64,000 nt of DNA. Origin: JBBKWU01 sp037969035 (GTDB taxonomy: Bacteria > Pseudomonadota > Alphaproteobacteria > Micavibrionales > Micavibrionaceae). Shown one piece after another: positions 28,551 to 37,650 of this stretch; position 1 is the stretch's first letter, and each line of letters begins with the position of its first letter. The position numbers were made by a program, and so were the translations under genes. The stretch spans positions 1 through 64,000 of the forward strand of contig JBBKWU010000026.1 of assembly GCA_037969035.1 (NCBI GenBank), in the 5' to 3' direction. The notes under the pieces were generated by a model. That model had not been told where the DNA came from. It saw only the letters and a list, made by a program, of their open reading frames with translations, and did no database searches.

Positions 28551-28577
28551 AAATACATAATAACTCAAATAAATTCC

Positions 28578-28610
28578 AAGAACGGCCTATTATAGGCCGT
28601 TCTTCTTTTT
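28578..28610 (+). terminator. Strong Rho-independent terminator after rpsO
   Basis: A perfect 12-bp stem (AAGAACGGCCTA with TAGGCCGTTCTT) closes a 3-base loop and is followed by CTTTTT. It begins 28 bases after the rpsO stop and marks the end of the rimP-to-rpsO transcript. Confidence 0.92.
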
Positions 28611-28681
28611 GCGTTTGACAAAAGATAAAAACATAATTACTTTCCGATAATAATAATAAAAAAATCTACAGGGAAATAATC

Positions 28682-30802
28682 ATGAGAACACCTAAAAAAG
28701 GGTTACTAACGCGCTTGTTCGGCACGGCCATGGCACCGTACAACTACATCGCGAAAAGCTCATATAAATATACAGGATACAAATTCCCTGAGGTTCCTGA
28801 TGATGCTGCCAAAAAAGTTTACAACGCCACCATCGGAAAACACATTAGCTATGACATTGCCAAACGCGGCTGGAACAATGATTCCCCGATGTACGAATAC
28901 CCAAAGGCACGTGCATTAAAAAACGTTTTCAAACATCATTGTCAGAAAAAAGAGCTTGCATGGAAATTTATATCTCCCTTGCTTTGGTCTGACTTGGTTG
29001 TCGATGTCGCCAAAGTATTTGTACCGAATAAAGATAGCGCCCTGCTCCCGCGCTTCCAACACAGCTCTGTAGACGACGATCTCAATAAATTCAAACTTGA
29101 CCCAAAACTAAAGGCACGCCTGCAAGCGTCAACATCGCTTGAAACATCCCGTGGATTTTGGCGTTCCTTCAGAACCGTTATGGGCATGTACTGGGCTAAG
29201 GCTGGCATGAAAGAGCTTGGCATTGCCGCAACACTTGCCGCCCTAACACTCTATACGTCGAAAGAAAGCGTTGATGTTTTGGGTGATTTCAGTAACTGGG
29301 GACGGGACTTTTATGATTTCTACGTGAACTCTGGTGGTACATCAGAAGCTTTCAAAACAGGCTTGCTTGACGCGCTAAAAGGTGCCTATGACCTTAATGC
29401 TTACGCCTCTACAATTGATCTCATACAAAACATCATACAAAATTCGACTTACGATTTGAGCTCATTTGATATCGCCAGCTCTCTAGCAAAAGTACGCATT
29501 GACCCTGCTGTTATTTCACAAGTCACAGACCAAATTGCCGCGCGGTTCGGCGATCTATCGCTAGAGCATTTTTCAGCAGGACAAAATGCTGAAGCGCTAA
29601 AAGCTATTGTTGCGAACGTCGATCTACCCGAAGAACAGCAAACTGAAATTATAAATGCTGTTATGAACGGCGTTGATATTCAAGCCGCCTCAGCAGACGT
29701 AATCGAAAAAGTAAGAGAACAGTTTGGCAGTGTTAATTTTGACACGATAAATATCACTGGAAACGAAGAGCAGGCGAAAAACTTACTCGCGGACATGGAC
29801 TACCTTCTCGCCGAAAATGTGCTGCAATCAACAGGTGTAGAAAAAAACGTTTCCCATCTACTAACCACCGTGCCAAAAGAGTTTTCCATGCTGCTCGGTA
29901 AATTCCTTCTTTATATTTTACCATCCATTTATACCGCTGCGCACCTTGCGCTACGTTGGCAAACATGGATGACTGGTAAAATCAGCAATGAATGGCTTAA
30001 ATACAAAGCGGCTTATAAAGTTAAGTTTTCTCATACAGGCATTGATAACCCTGACCAAAGAATTCAGGAAAACCTGAGCAACATCACAGACTTCGTAGTG
30101 GAGACGACAACAGACGGCATGCAAAACGCTCTGAAACTTATCAAGTTTTTACCGATGCTTGCCGCAATGGGTAGCTTTAACCCTGCATTCCTTGGTGGGC
30201 CAGATGTTACGATCAACAATTACCTAACATGGTCAGCACTAGCTTATGCAACGGTTGCAACAGGAGCCCTTGGCGCGATCGTCCATAACTTGCCCCGCTT
30301 GCAAAGAGCATCACAGAGAGTGCGCGCTCACTTCCGTGCGGCACTGATATCCGTCCATGCTCAACCAGAACAAATTATGTTGGCAAAAGGCGAGGCACGA
30401 GAAAAAGCTATTTTAGAAGATAAATTCGACGATGTTATTGATATTGATAAACGCTTAATCAACAAAAAGATGCAAATAACAACGATGAACTCTATTTTTG
30501 GTAACGTCGGATCATATGTTCCGTTCATACTTGCAGCCCCGCAATACTTCGCTGGAATTATTACGTTCGGACAAGTGAGCCAAGCCATGGGTATTTTCCG
30601 AACAGTCGAAGGCTGCTTCGAATTTGCTAAAAATATACTCGTACCTTACTCTAACTTCAAAGCGGGACTTGACCGTACAGCACAGTTAGTTGATGGACTT
30701 TCTCTGGTTCGCTACGAAGAATTGGAAAGACGCTATTACATGGAGCAAGAGGCTAAACAAAATGGTGGGGCACCAACGCCGACACCTGCGCCATCCGTAT
30801 AA
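28682..30802 (+). CDS. SbmA/BacA-type ABC membrane subunit with large extra-cytoplasmic insert
   Basis: A 706-residue membrane protein of the ABC_membrane_2/SbmA-BacA group, the group of the YddA and peroxisomal ABCD transporters. Family marks are FSNWGRDFYDFY after TM1 (about 204-213) and NPDQRIQENLSNITDF (about 456), plus the closing FGQVSQAMGIFRTVEGCFEF and the later NILVPYSNFKAGLDR. Unusual are a 175-residue polar N-terminal extension and a roughly 185-residue acidic, helical insert (about 215-400) between TM1 and TM2, where relatives have a short loop; topology would place it in the periplasm. It has no ATPase domain: that is the next gene, 14 bases on. SbmA/BacA relatives import peptides and YddA/ABCD ones move lipids; the substrate here is unknown. 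Confidence 0.85.
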   Translation: MRTPKKGLLTRLFGTAMAPYNYIAKSSYKYTGYKFPEVPDDAAKKVYNATIGKHISYDIAKRGWNNDSPMYEYPKARALKNVFKHHCQKKELAWKFISPLLWSDLVVDVAKVFVPNKDSALLPRFQHSSVDDDLNKFKLDPKLKARLQASTSLETSRGFWRSFRTVMGMYWAKAGMKELGIAATLAALTLYTSKESVDVLGDFSNWGRDFYDFYVNSGGTSEAFKTGLLDALKGAYDLNAYASTIDLIQNIIQNSTYDLSSFDIASSLAKVRIDPAVISQVTDQIAARFGDLSLEHFSAGQNAEALKAIVANVDLPEEQQTEIINAVMNGVDIQAASADVIEKVREQFGSVNFDTINITGNEEQAKNLLADMDYLLAENVLQSTGVEKNVSHLLTTVPKEFSMLLGKFLLYILPSIYTAAHLALRWQTWMTGKISNEWLKYKAAYKVKFSHTGIDNPDQRIQENLSNITDFVVETTTDGMQNALKLIKFLPMLAAMGSFNPAFLGGPDVTINNYLTWSALAYATVATGALGAIVHNLPRLQRASQRVRAHFRAALISVHAQPEQIMLAKGEAREKAILEDKFDDVIDIDKRLINKKMQITTMNSIFGNVGSYVPFILAAPQYFAGIITFGQVSQAMGIFRTVEGCFEFAKNILVPYSNFKAGLDRTAQLVDGLSLVRYEELERRYYMEQEAKQNGGAPTPTPAPSV

Positions 30803-30816
30803 ACAGGGACAATAAA

Positions 30817-31959
30817 ATGAATAACGAAACCTCAAAAGTGTCATTCAACGATAAAGCGATTGTAGCCCCGTTCAATTTCATTCATCTGTATGAAATTGAA
30901 GGTGACAAAGTTGAAATCAAACTCACAAATGCAACGGTTGAAACATCTTTAGAAAATAGATCATTGATCGAAAACGCTACCCTTCTCATGAAACAAGGCT
31001 ATCGCGTTGGCTTAACGGGACCTAACGGATCAGGAAAATCATCACTCCTTCGCGCTATTGGAGGGTTAGACAGCGCAGGTAACGGCAGCATTGAAGTCAC
31101 ATTGCCAAAAGGCAAAAAATCATTCTGTGCCTCACAAGAAATTCGTAAAACCCCCACAACACTGCCCGGTTTAATGGCTTACCCAAGTGAAGAAAATGAA
31201 TATACGCATGAAGAATATGAGCAAGCTCTCATGGATGCCGATTTAGAAAGAATCATTGAACACCTTCCTTGGAATGCGGTGCAGACAGAAAGAATCCTAA
31301 AAATCGCGCAACCTTATATAGACGCCATTTTTAGAAAGATGGAAGGTAAAGTAAGCCTTAGCTGTGCAGAGGATTTTGCAAAAAAATTCAGAACCGTCTT
31401 TCATAAACACTTTGATATGCCCGACTCTTTGCAAGATCACTATGATGACGACATACACGAACGAGTCGTTGACGCCATCACAGCACAAGTTGCTAAAAAG
31501 TTGGAAAAAGACCCTAGCAAAGAAGAAATCCTCGTTCTTTTCACCAACAGAGCCGCGAAAAAAGCAGCCAAAGCTCTCGCCGAGGTCACTCGTGAAAAGA
31601 CAGATGGCTGGTTATTACAGGGTCAAAGAATGACACTTTCTGGCGGTGAACAACAAAGAATGATTTTTGCACGCGCTTTTTTACAAGAGAAAAGCAACGC
31701 TCTTTTCATCTTTGATGAACCAACATCAGCACTTAAAAGTGATACCGCGCATGGGCTTGTCACACAGTTTATAGGCAGAAATCCTGATGCTACTATGTTA
31801 GCGATCATCCATGACGAAAGCTTGCTAAAACATCTCACGCATCATTTGGAGCTTCATCCGGACAAAACCATGACCATCACACCGATTACGCCGGAATATT
31901 TAAAGGCTCGGCTTGATGCAAGCACAACAAAAGCGCAGACAAAACCACCTGCGCCCTAA
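30817..31959 (+). CDS. ABC transporter ATPase partner with helical-domain insert
   Basis: A 380-residue nucleotide-binding protein. Walker A is GPNGSGKSSLLRAIGG (about 68), the signature LSGGEQQRMIFARAF (about 274), Walker B NALFIFDEPTSAL and the switch His in AIIHDESL. About 200 residues separate Walker A from the signature, roughly double the usual distance, because of a charged helical insert near residues 130-250. With the previous gene it makes a split version of the fused YddA-type exporter. AGGGACAATAAA precedes the ATG. Its 3' end overlaps the convergent zntB by 4 bases. Confidence 0.87.
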   Translation: MNNETSKVSFNDKAIVAPFNFIHLYEIEGDKVEIKLTNATVETSLENRSLIENATLLMKQGYRVGLTGPNGSGKSSLLRAIGGLDSAGNGSIEVTLPKGKKSFCASQEIRKTPTTLPGLMAYPSEENEYTHEEYEQALMDADLERIIEHLPWNAVQTERILKIAQPYIDAIFRKMEGKVSLSCAEDFAKKFRTVFHKHFDMPDSLQDHYDDDIHERVVDAITAQVAKKLEKDPSKEEILVLFTNRAAKKAAKALAEVTREKTDGWLLQGQRMTLSGGEQQRMIFARAFLQEKSNALFIFDEPTSALKSDTAHGLVTQFIGRNPDATMLAIIHDESLLKHLTHHLELHPDKTMTITPITPEYLKARLDASTTKAQTKPPAP

Positions 31960-32942
31960 AACCATTTCATTTTTTTGAATATCCAGACCTGCGCCGCGAC
32001 AATCGCGACGAGGCTGGCCGAGAACACAGTAAAGGCCAGCGGATTATCAACACCGGGCATCCCGCCAATATTGATCCCGAACAAGCCTGTTAAAAAGCCG
32101 AGCGGTAAAAATACTGCCGCAATCACGGACAGTACATACATGTTCTTGTTCAAACGATCAGCCAGCGCGTTGGAAAGCTCGTCCTTCACAATTTGTGCCC
32201 GCTCACGGATCATATCCAAATCCTCAACATAGCGCGTTACGCGATCATATGATTCTTGCATCATGCGTTTATGCTTATCCGTTAACCACGACAAAGTACT
32301 CATACGCAGATGCGCCATCACATCTTTTTGTGGCGCAATATAGCGGCGGAAAGTAATGGCTTGCTTACGGATATCGTTAATTTCCTGTCTCTCGGTTATA
32401 TCAGGATGATCAATCACACGTTCTTCGATATTATCAGTGCGTTCATCAAGCGCTAACATCACAGGTGACATACGTTCAAATAGACGCGCGGAAATTTCAG
32501 CAACAAAGTCACCAGAATTTTTGGGGCCACGCCCCTCCTGTAATTTTTCATTAATATCAACAACAGCCTTTAACTGACGACGGCGCAAGCTGATAATACG
32601 GTGTTTATCAGCCCAAATACGAATAGAGACCATGTCTTCAGGCCTTGAATCCTCGTTCAAATTCACGCCGCGTAAAATCATCAAAACACCATCACCGACT
32701 TCCATCACGCGCGGACGCGTTTCATCGGCAAGCAACGCATCAATCACAATGTGATCCAGATACGCAACTTCGCGCGTAAGCCATTTCCGTGTATCAGGAT
32801 GATCAGCCTTCATATGCACCCAAGCCAGATTATTGGCCTTAATCTCTTTCGAGATTGCATCACCAACAAGCGGTGTGCCTGTCCCATCGCCATTAATCTT
32901 GTTCGCGAAGATTATAAAGTCCTGCTCGTGCTTTTCTGCCAT
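31956..32942 (-). CDS. zntB: ZntB-like zinc transporter (CorA superfamily)
   Basis: A 328-residue CorA-superfamily protein with a large cytoplasmic N-terminal domain and two C-terminal membrane segments (about 265-285 and 300-320). The loop motif is FGINIGGMPG, the ZntB version of the CorA GMN motif, and the KKMKWF ending is typical. E. coli ZntB moves zinc with a proton gradient. Start supported by AAGGAA 8 bases upstream. It stands alone, convergent with the ABC ATPase. Confidence 0.9.
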   Translation of the reverse strand: MAEKHEQDFIIFANKINGDGTGTPLVGDAISKEIKANNLAWVHMKADHPDTRKWLTREVAYLDHIVIDALLADETRPRVMEVGDGVLMILRGVNLNEDSRPEDMVSIRIWADKHRIISLRRRQLKAVVDINEKLQEGRGPKNSGDFVAEISARLFERMSPVMLALDERTDNIEERVIDHPDITERQEINDIRKQAITFRRYIAPQKDVMAHLRMSTLSWLTDKHKRMMQESYDRVTRYVEDLDMIRERAQIVKDELSNALADRLNKNMYVLSVIAAVFLPLGFLTGLFGINIGGMPGVDNPLAFTVFSASLVAIVAAQVWIFKKMKWF

Positions 32943-33017
32943 TGAAGTGTTCCTTTTAACTCAGATATGACTATCATAATCTATTAAACGCCCCAGACAA
33001 ACACAGGAGTAAAAATA

Positions 33018-33371
33018 ATGATCCATATTTACGGCATCAAAAATTGCAACACGATGAAAAAAGCCTTTGTTTGGCTTGATGAAAACAACGTGACCTATAC
33101 TTTCCACGACTATAAAAAAGAAGGCGCAGACGAGGCCGTATTAAAAGAAGCCTTCACAGCCCATGGATGGGAAACGGTCATAAACCGCCGCGGCATGACG
33201 TGGCGGAACCTCGATGACGCGATAAAAGAGAATATGGATGAAACTTCTGCCCTCGCCCAAGCCACAAAAAACCCGAGCCTCATCAAACGTCCGCTCATCA
33301 CAAACAAAAAAGCCAAAGACATTATTCTGGGCTTTGATGAAAGCGTTTTTAAAGAACGCCTAGCGGCATAG
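33018..33371 (+). CDS. ArsC/Spx-family protein (YffB type)
   Basis: A 117-residue thioredoxin-fold protein of the arsenate reductase family. IYGIKNCNTMKKAF holds a single candidate active-site Cys10 in a CxxxK arrangement; RRGMTWRNL and NPSLIKRPLI follow the Spx/YffB pattern. YffB-type proteins are poorly understood and are thought to act as glutathione-dependent reductases rather than true arsenate reductases. An AGGAG box lies about 8 bases upstream. Confidence 0.9.
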   Translation: MIHIYGIKNCNTMKKAFVWLDENNVTYTFHDYKKEGADEAVLKEAFTAHGWETVINRRGMTWRNLDDAIKENMDETSALAQATKNPSLIKRPLITNKKAKDIILGFDESVFKERLAA

Positions 33372-33432
33372 TAAACAGAGCCTCGTCCTGCAATAACTTG
33401 AATATAATACCTACAAAGCATATAATTATATT

Positions 33433-34116
33433 ATGAAAAATTTACTTGTGGTTATTGATTATCAAAATGTAGCTCTTTCCTATGATCCAGAGAAATACGG
33501 AGAGGAATTACAGCACACATTTAAAGCCATCCAAAAAACCGCCGACCTTGTCGATGCTATTCACAATAATAATAGTGGCGATGTTGCATGGGTGGCTTTC
33601 GCGCCGAATGCCGCGGATGCTTTGGGTGATGGAATTAGCGGGATGCACCCAGATCTTTTAAGTCGTATGCAACAAGATGATTTTCTTTTTATAAAGGATA
33701 CAAAAAGTGCTTTTGGCAGCAAAGATGTAACAGAAACCTTATGTTTTGATGATATTGTCGCACGAGGTTACGATAACATTATCATTACAGGAACGAGCGT
33801 TATCGATTGCTTACAAAGAACCATAGAAGATGCCGTTGCGGCGGGTTTAGAAGATAAAATCATTCTGCCACGGGATGCGTGCTCACCATCCCCCGCCTTT
33901 ACAGCGGGGCAAGATGGTTATCTCTCAGACTTATCTAAAATAACTGTGTGCTCGACAGACCGATTAACACGCTATTTAGAAAATGGAACACCATTGGAGC
34001 ATATTCCTTTTAATAAAAGTGCGCATGGGGCAACCGCTACTAGTGCTAATCAGGATGCGCCCAAAAGTGACCAAACACCGTCACAGACGTCATTTTCACA
34101 GGCCGCTCCACTCTAA
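33433..34116 (+). CDS. Isochorismatase-like cysteine hydrolase
   Basis: A 227-residue cytoplasmic hydrolase of the isochorismatase/nicotinamidase superfamily. The likely triad is Asp in VVIDYQNVAL, Lys in FIKDTKSAFGS and Cys in IITGTSVIDCLQRT. The last 30 residues are polar and low in complexity (KSDQTPSQTSFSQ). Family members hydrolyse amides or vinyl ethers; the substrate cannot be inferred, as no pathway neighbours are present. The start has no strong Shine-Dalgarno. Confidence 0.82.
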   Translation: MKNLLVVIDYQNVALSYDPEKYGEELQHTFKAIQKTADLVDAIHNNNSGDVAWVAFAPNAADALGDGISGMHPDLLSRMQQDDFLFIKDTKSAFGSKDVTETLCFDDIVARGYDNIIITGTSVIDCLQRTIEDAVAAGLEDKIILPRDACSPSPAFTAGQDGYLSDLSKITVCSTDRLTRYLENGTPLEHIPFNKSAHGATATSANQDAPKSDQTPSQTSFSQAAPL

Positions 34117-34144
34117 AATATAATTACCGCGTCAGCTTATCGCC

Positions 34145-34157
34145 GCTTCGCAATGAC
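34145..34157. repeat. Partial half-copy of the intergenic inverted repeat
   Basis: CTTCGCAATGACG matches the terminal arm of the two full elements at 34656 and 50649. Only one arm is well preserved here (the other side is degraded to about GTCAGC), so it looks like a decayed copy. Confidence 0.45.
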
Positions 34158-34164
34158 GTAGATT

Positions 34165-34545
34165 TTATAGAGATTTTTCAATTAGAGTTGGCAAATGACG
34201 GGCGCCAAGCGATCTTGTGAAATCCACAAATTCAGCGTTTTTGGCTCTACTCGGTACGGCGTCTGCAAGTACTTCTGCCCCAAATGTTTTTGTTAATGCG
34301 GGAAACACGCTATCGCTATGCGCTAAATGTCTTTTCGCGCGCGTTTCAGGTGATGCATTCTTCGACAAATTCCACATCAACATTGTAAAAGCCGCTTTTA
34401 CTTTTTCAGCACGGGACATATAGACCGTGATTGATCTTGTCGCTTCGCTTGAATCTTTAGCGCCTAATCTAGCCATCAATGCCGTACCAAATTCATCGGA
34501 TAGGCTAATCAACTCGTCATATTGCGCTTCTGTCATTTTTGTCAT
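34165..34545 (-). CDS. Hypothetical helical protein
   Basis: A 126-residue soluble protein from MTKMTEAQYDELISLSDEF to LPTLIEKSL, rich in Ala, Lys and Glu and apparently all-helical. I start it at the internal ATG because GGGAG lies about 9 bases upstream; the frame extends 14 codons further without support. No signal peptide or membrane segment is present and I recognise no family. It lies between an isochorismatase-like gene and a repeat element. Confidence 0.6.
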   Translation of the reverse strand: MTKMTEAQYDELISLSDEFGTALMARLGAKDSSEATRSITVYMSRAEKVKAAFTMLMWNLSKNASPETRAKRHLAHSDSVFPALTKTFGAEVLADAVPSRAKNAEFVDFTRSLGARHLPTLIEKSL

Positions 34546-34655
34546 TGGAACTTTCTCCCTTTTCACGGCCTCAAAACAGGCCTTCAAACCTCATAAGCGC
34601 ATACATTATGTCTTTCACGACATTGCGTCAAGAAACAATAAAGAAACAGCTCCAT

Positions 34656-34745
34656 CGTCATTGCGAGGAGCAAAGCGACGCGGCAATCCAGAACAATTAC
34701 CCTAAAGCTTAAACACTAGATTGCTTCGCTATACTCGCAATGACG
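34656..34745. repeat. 90-bp intergenic inverted-repeat element
   Basis: The element opens with CGTCATTGCGAG and closes with the exact complement CTCGCAATGACG; an inner pair resembling GCGGCAATCCAG / CTAGATTGCTTCGC is also present. The same ends occur at 50649-50741 and half of one at 34145. It has no coding capacity and resembles the small palindromic intergenic repeats spread through many bacterial genomes. Confidence 0.8.
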
Positions 34746-34747
34746 CA

Positions 34748-35503
34748 TTAATTAACTTCATTAGCTAAATTAATTATTTCGGCTAGAAGACTGAAATCTT
34801 CGTCTATATACAAATACCAAGATATTTCTCGAATGGTGCCGGGCATATCAACCTTTCTTTCGCAGTCAGCCTCATAATCCCATTGCCGTTCCTTAATATC
34901 TTCAACGAGGACACCTATATTCTTAAGCTTGAGAGCCCACTTACCGATAGCCTCCGTGAAATTTAGAGGAGCAATTGACACATCCGAACCTCTAAACCAA
35001 CTATTGGAGTCAATGCGCTCTTGCCACCAACGATACTCTAAACAACCGTAATTATAGCAGATTTCTTTATCCTTAGAGCTCGCCCTTTGGGACCACTCTA
35101 AAATATTTTTAGCAAACTCCAAAAGTTCATCGTCTGAGAGCTCTTCAGCGACCAAGAACATGCTTTCTTCAAAATCTGAAGCGATTCTGTTTTCTATTAT
35201 TATGCGGGCAGCTATAATCCCAATGACTCGAGGTCCTAGTTTTTTTGATTTAGATAAACAAACTTGTCGATATGCGTCAAATAGCACCTCGGTTTTTTCA
35301 TCATCCTTGAAAATAATATCCAACATAACCTGAATATTTTCAGCAGTAGAGCTCTCAATGCCTAGTTCTAGTTCGTGACAGAACGACATAAAAAAACACT
35401 GGGCCCTTCTCTTTGACCATCGCTCAATAACTTTTTCCCTAAAATTCCCACCAAAGGCATCCAACAATTTTCCTATAGCATATCCTGTTATCAACTCTGT
35501 CAC
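34748..35503 (-). CDS. Hypothetical AT-rich gene coupled to ivd
   Basis: A 251-residue soluble protein, helical and rich in Glu, Ile, Leu and aromatic residues (ELELGIESS, YRWWQERIDSNSWF). The GTG start overlaps the ivd stop as GTGA, so translation is probably coupled to the leucine operon although nothing in the sequence suggests a leucine enzyme. Codon choice is visibly more AT-rich than in ivd. I recognise no family. A late acquisition at the 3' end of the operon is plausible; a repeat element lies immediately downstream. Confidence 0.6.
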   Translation of the reverse strand: MTELITGYAIGKLLDAFGGNFREKVIERWSKRRAQCFFMSFCHELELGIESSTAENIQVMLDIIFKDDEKTEVLFDAYRQVCLSKSKKLGPRVIGIIAARIIIENRIASDFEESMFLVAEELSDDELLEFAKNILEWSQRASSKDKEICYNYGCLEYRWWQERIDSNSWFRGSDVSIAPLNFTEAIGKWALKLKNIGVLVEDIKERQWDYEADCERKVDMPGTIREISWYLYIDEDFSLLAEIINLANEVN

Positions 35504-36744
35504 TTCGTTTCCTCAAACAGCTCGCGCCCTATCAACATTCTGCGGATTTCGGATGTGCCTGCGCCGATCTCATAGAGCTTTGCGTCACGCAGTAAACGCC
35601 CTGTTGGGTATTCGTTGATGTAGCCGTTACCGCCCAAGGTTTGGATGGCTTGTAGTGCCATTTGCGTGGCAGCCTCAGCACTCATTAAAATACAGCCTGC
35701 GGCGTCTTTACGGGTTGTTTCGCCCCGATCACACGCTTGCGCCACCGCATAAACATAGGCACGTTGACTTGAGAGCGATGTATACATATCGGCGATTTTG
35801 CCTTGCATCAGCTCGAACATACCAATCGGCTGTCCGAACTGTTTGCGCTCATGTACGTACGGCACAACGATGTCCATACAAGCCTGCATAATGCCGAGAG
35901 GACCGCCTGAGAGCACAACACGCTCGTAATCAAGGCCGCTCATAAGGACACGTACACCCTTGCCTTCTTCGCCCAAAATATTCTCGGTAGGCACTTCGCA
36001 ATTTTCAAACACAAGCTCACACGTGTTCGAGCCGCGCATACCGAGTTTATCGAGCTTCTGAGCGGTACTAAACCCCTTCATGCCCTTCTCAACGATAAAG
36101 GCCGTGATGCCTTTTGCGCCTGCGCTCATGTCAGTTTTAGCGTAAACCACAAGCGTACTGGCCTCAGGGCCGTTCGTGATCCACATTTTGTTGCCGTTAA
36201 TAACGTAATGATCGCCTTTCTTATCGGCGCGACACGCCATGCTGCCTGCAACATCTGATCCCGCACCCGGCTCACTCATCGCCAGCGCGCCGACATGCTC
36301 ACCCGTTATTAGCTTCGGCAGGTATTTTTCTTTCTGCGCCAATGTGCCGTTACGGTTAATCTGGTTAACACAAAGGTTCGAGTGTGCCCCATATGAGAGC
36401 GCAATCGATGCCGACGCACGGCTAATTTCTTCCATCGCCACAACATGCGCGAGATACCCCATACCAGACCCACCAAACTCCTCAGGCACCGTCAAACCAT
36501 GCAAACCAAGCTCACCCAGTTTTTGCCACATCTCCTGCGGGAATTCGTTTTTCTCGTCAATCTCGGCTGCAATCGGCGCAATCTCGTTCTGCGCAAAGCT
36601 ACTAACCATCTCCCGCAACATATTGATTTCTTCGGGGTGGTTAAAATTGAGTGTAGGATAGCTCATAATCGTGGCTCCTTGTCCTTTGGTCATTGTCCCG
36701 TTCGCGGGTGTTTGTTCTGTGATTTTCTCTGCTGCGTTTGTCAT
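35500..36744 (-). CDS. ivd: Isovaleryl-CoA dehydrogenase
   Basis: A 414-residue FAD-dependent acyl-CoA dehydrogenase that oxidises isovaleryl-CoA to 3-methylcrotonyl-CoA in leucine breakdown. It shows AMSEPGAGSDVAGSMACRAD, MWITNGPEASTLVVYAKT and the LDYERVVLSGGPLGIMQ segment, whose Glu matches the isovaleryl-CoA type catalytic base. The first 26 residues before MSYPTLNFNHPEE are an unusual polar extension, so the internal ATG at residue 27 is an alternative start. It follows mvaB by 3 bases on the same strand. Confidence 0.94.
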   Translation of the reverse strand: MTNAAEKITEQTPANGTMTKGQGATIMSYPTLNFNHPEEINMLREMVSSFAQNEIAPIAAEIDEKNEFPQEMWQKLGELGLHGLTVPEEFGGSGMGYLAHVVAMEEISRASASIALSYGAHSNLCVNQINRNGTLAQKEKYLPKLITGEHVGALAMSEPGAGSDVAGSMACRADKKGDHYVINGNKMWITNGPEASTLVVYAKTDMSAGAKGITAFIVEKGMKGFSTAQKLDKLGMRGSNTCELVFENCEVPTENILGEEGKGVRVLMSGLDYERVVLSGGPLGIMQACMDIVVPYVHERKQFGQPIGMFELMQGKIADMYTSLSSQRAYVYAVAQACDRGETTRKDAAGCILMSAEAATQMALQAIQTLGGNGYINEYPTGRLLRDAKLYEIGAGTSEIRRMLIGRELFEETK

Positions 36745-36747
36745 TTT

Positions 36748-37650
36748 TTATGCTCCCTGCCTTAATGTATGCGCCACTTTTGAATGCGGCTTGATGCCCA
36801 GATAATCGGAAATAAACCATGCTGTGTCAATAATGGCGTTGATATCCACACCCGTTTCAATGCCTAAACCGTTCAGCATATAAAGCACGTCTTCGGTGGC
36901 GACGTTTCCGCTCGCGCCCTTGGCATACGGACAACCGCCCAAGCCTCCGACCGCGCTATCAATCACAGCAACGCCCTCTTGCAGCCCCGCATAGATATTA
37001 GCCAGCGCTTGCCCGTACGTGTCATGACAATGCAGCGCGATTTTACTAATTGGCACATGCGCGCTCACAGCTTTAATAAGGCTCTTAATTTGCTCAGGCG
37101 TGCCAACGCCAATGGTATCACCGAGCGATATTTCATAGCAGCCCATATCAAACAGCTTTGCCGCCACTCTCACAACAGCACTTTCATCAATATTGCCCTC
37201 ATACGGACAACCCGCGACGCAAGACACGTAACCACGCACAAGCACACCGCGATCTTTTGCGCGTTGTATCACAGGGGCAAACCGCCCGAAACTTTCCTGA
37301 ATACTGCAATTAATGTTCTTCTGGCTAAACGTTTCAGACGCGGCGGCGAACACCGCAATTTCTTCGACACCGCACTCAACCGCGCCATCCATACCGCGCT
37401 CATTCGGCACAAGCGCAGAATACGTCACGCCATTCTGATACGTTAGCCCTGCAAACACTTCGGCCGCATCACCCATCTGCGGCACCCATTTTGGCGACAC
37501 AAAGGATGAGGCTTCGATATAGTTAAGCCCTGCATTTGCTAAACGCTCGATAAGCTCAATTTTCACCGCAGCAGGAAGAATTTTTGCTTCATTCTGCAAG
37601 CCATCGCGCGGGCTAACTTCATAGATTTTAACTTTAGAGGGCAATGACAT
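36748..37650 (-). CDS. mvaB: Hydroxymethylglutaryl-CoA lyase
   Basis: A 300-residue TIM-barrel lyase that splits HMG-CoA into acetyl-CoA and acetoacetate, the last step of leucine degradation. SPRDGLQNE at the N-terminus, LHCHDTYGQALANI for metal binding and the loop GGLGGCPYAKGASGNVATED with the catalytic Cys are all intact. Its ATG overlaps the mccA stop by one base (TAATG). It lies within the mccA-mvaB-ivd operon. Confidence 0.96.
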   Translation of the reverse strand: MSLPSKVKIYEVSPRDGLQNEAKILPAAVKIELIERLANAGLNYIEASSFVSPKWVPQMGDAAEVFAGLTYQNGVTYSALVPNERGMDGAVECGVEEIAVFAAASETFSQKNINCSIQESFGRFAPVIQRAKDRGVLVRGYVSCVAGCPYEGNIDESAVVRVAAKLFDMGCYEISLGDTIGVGTPEQIKSLIKAVSAHVPISKIALHCHDTYGQALANIYAGLQEGVAVIDSAVGGLGGCPYAKGASGNVATEDVLYMLNGLGIETGVDINAIIDTAWFISDYLGIKPHSKVAHTLRQGA

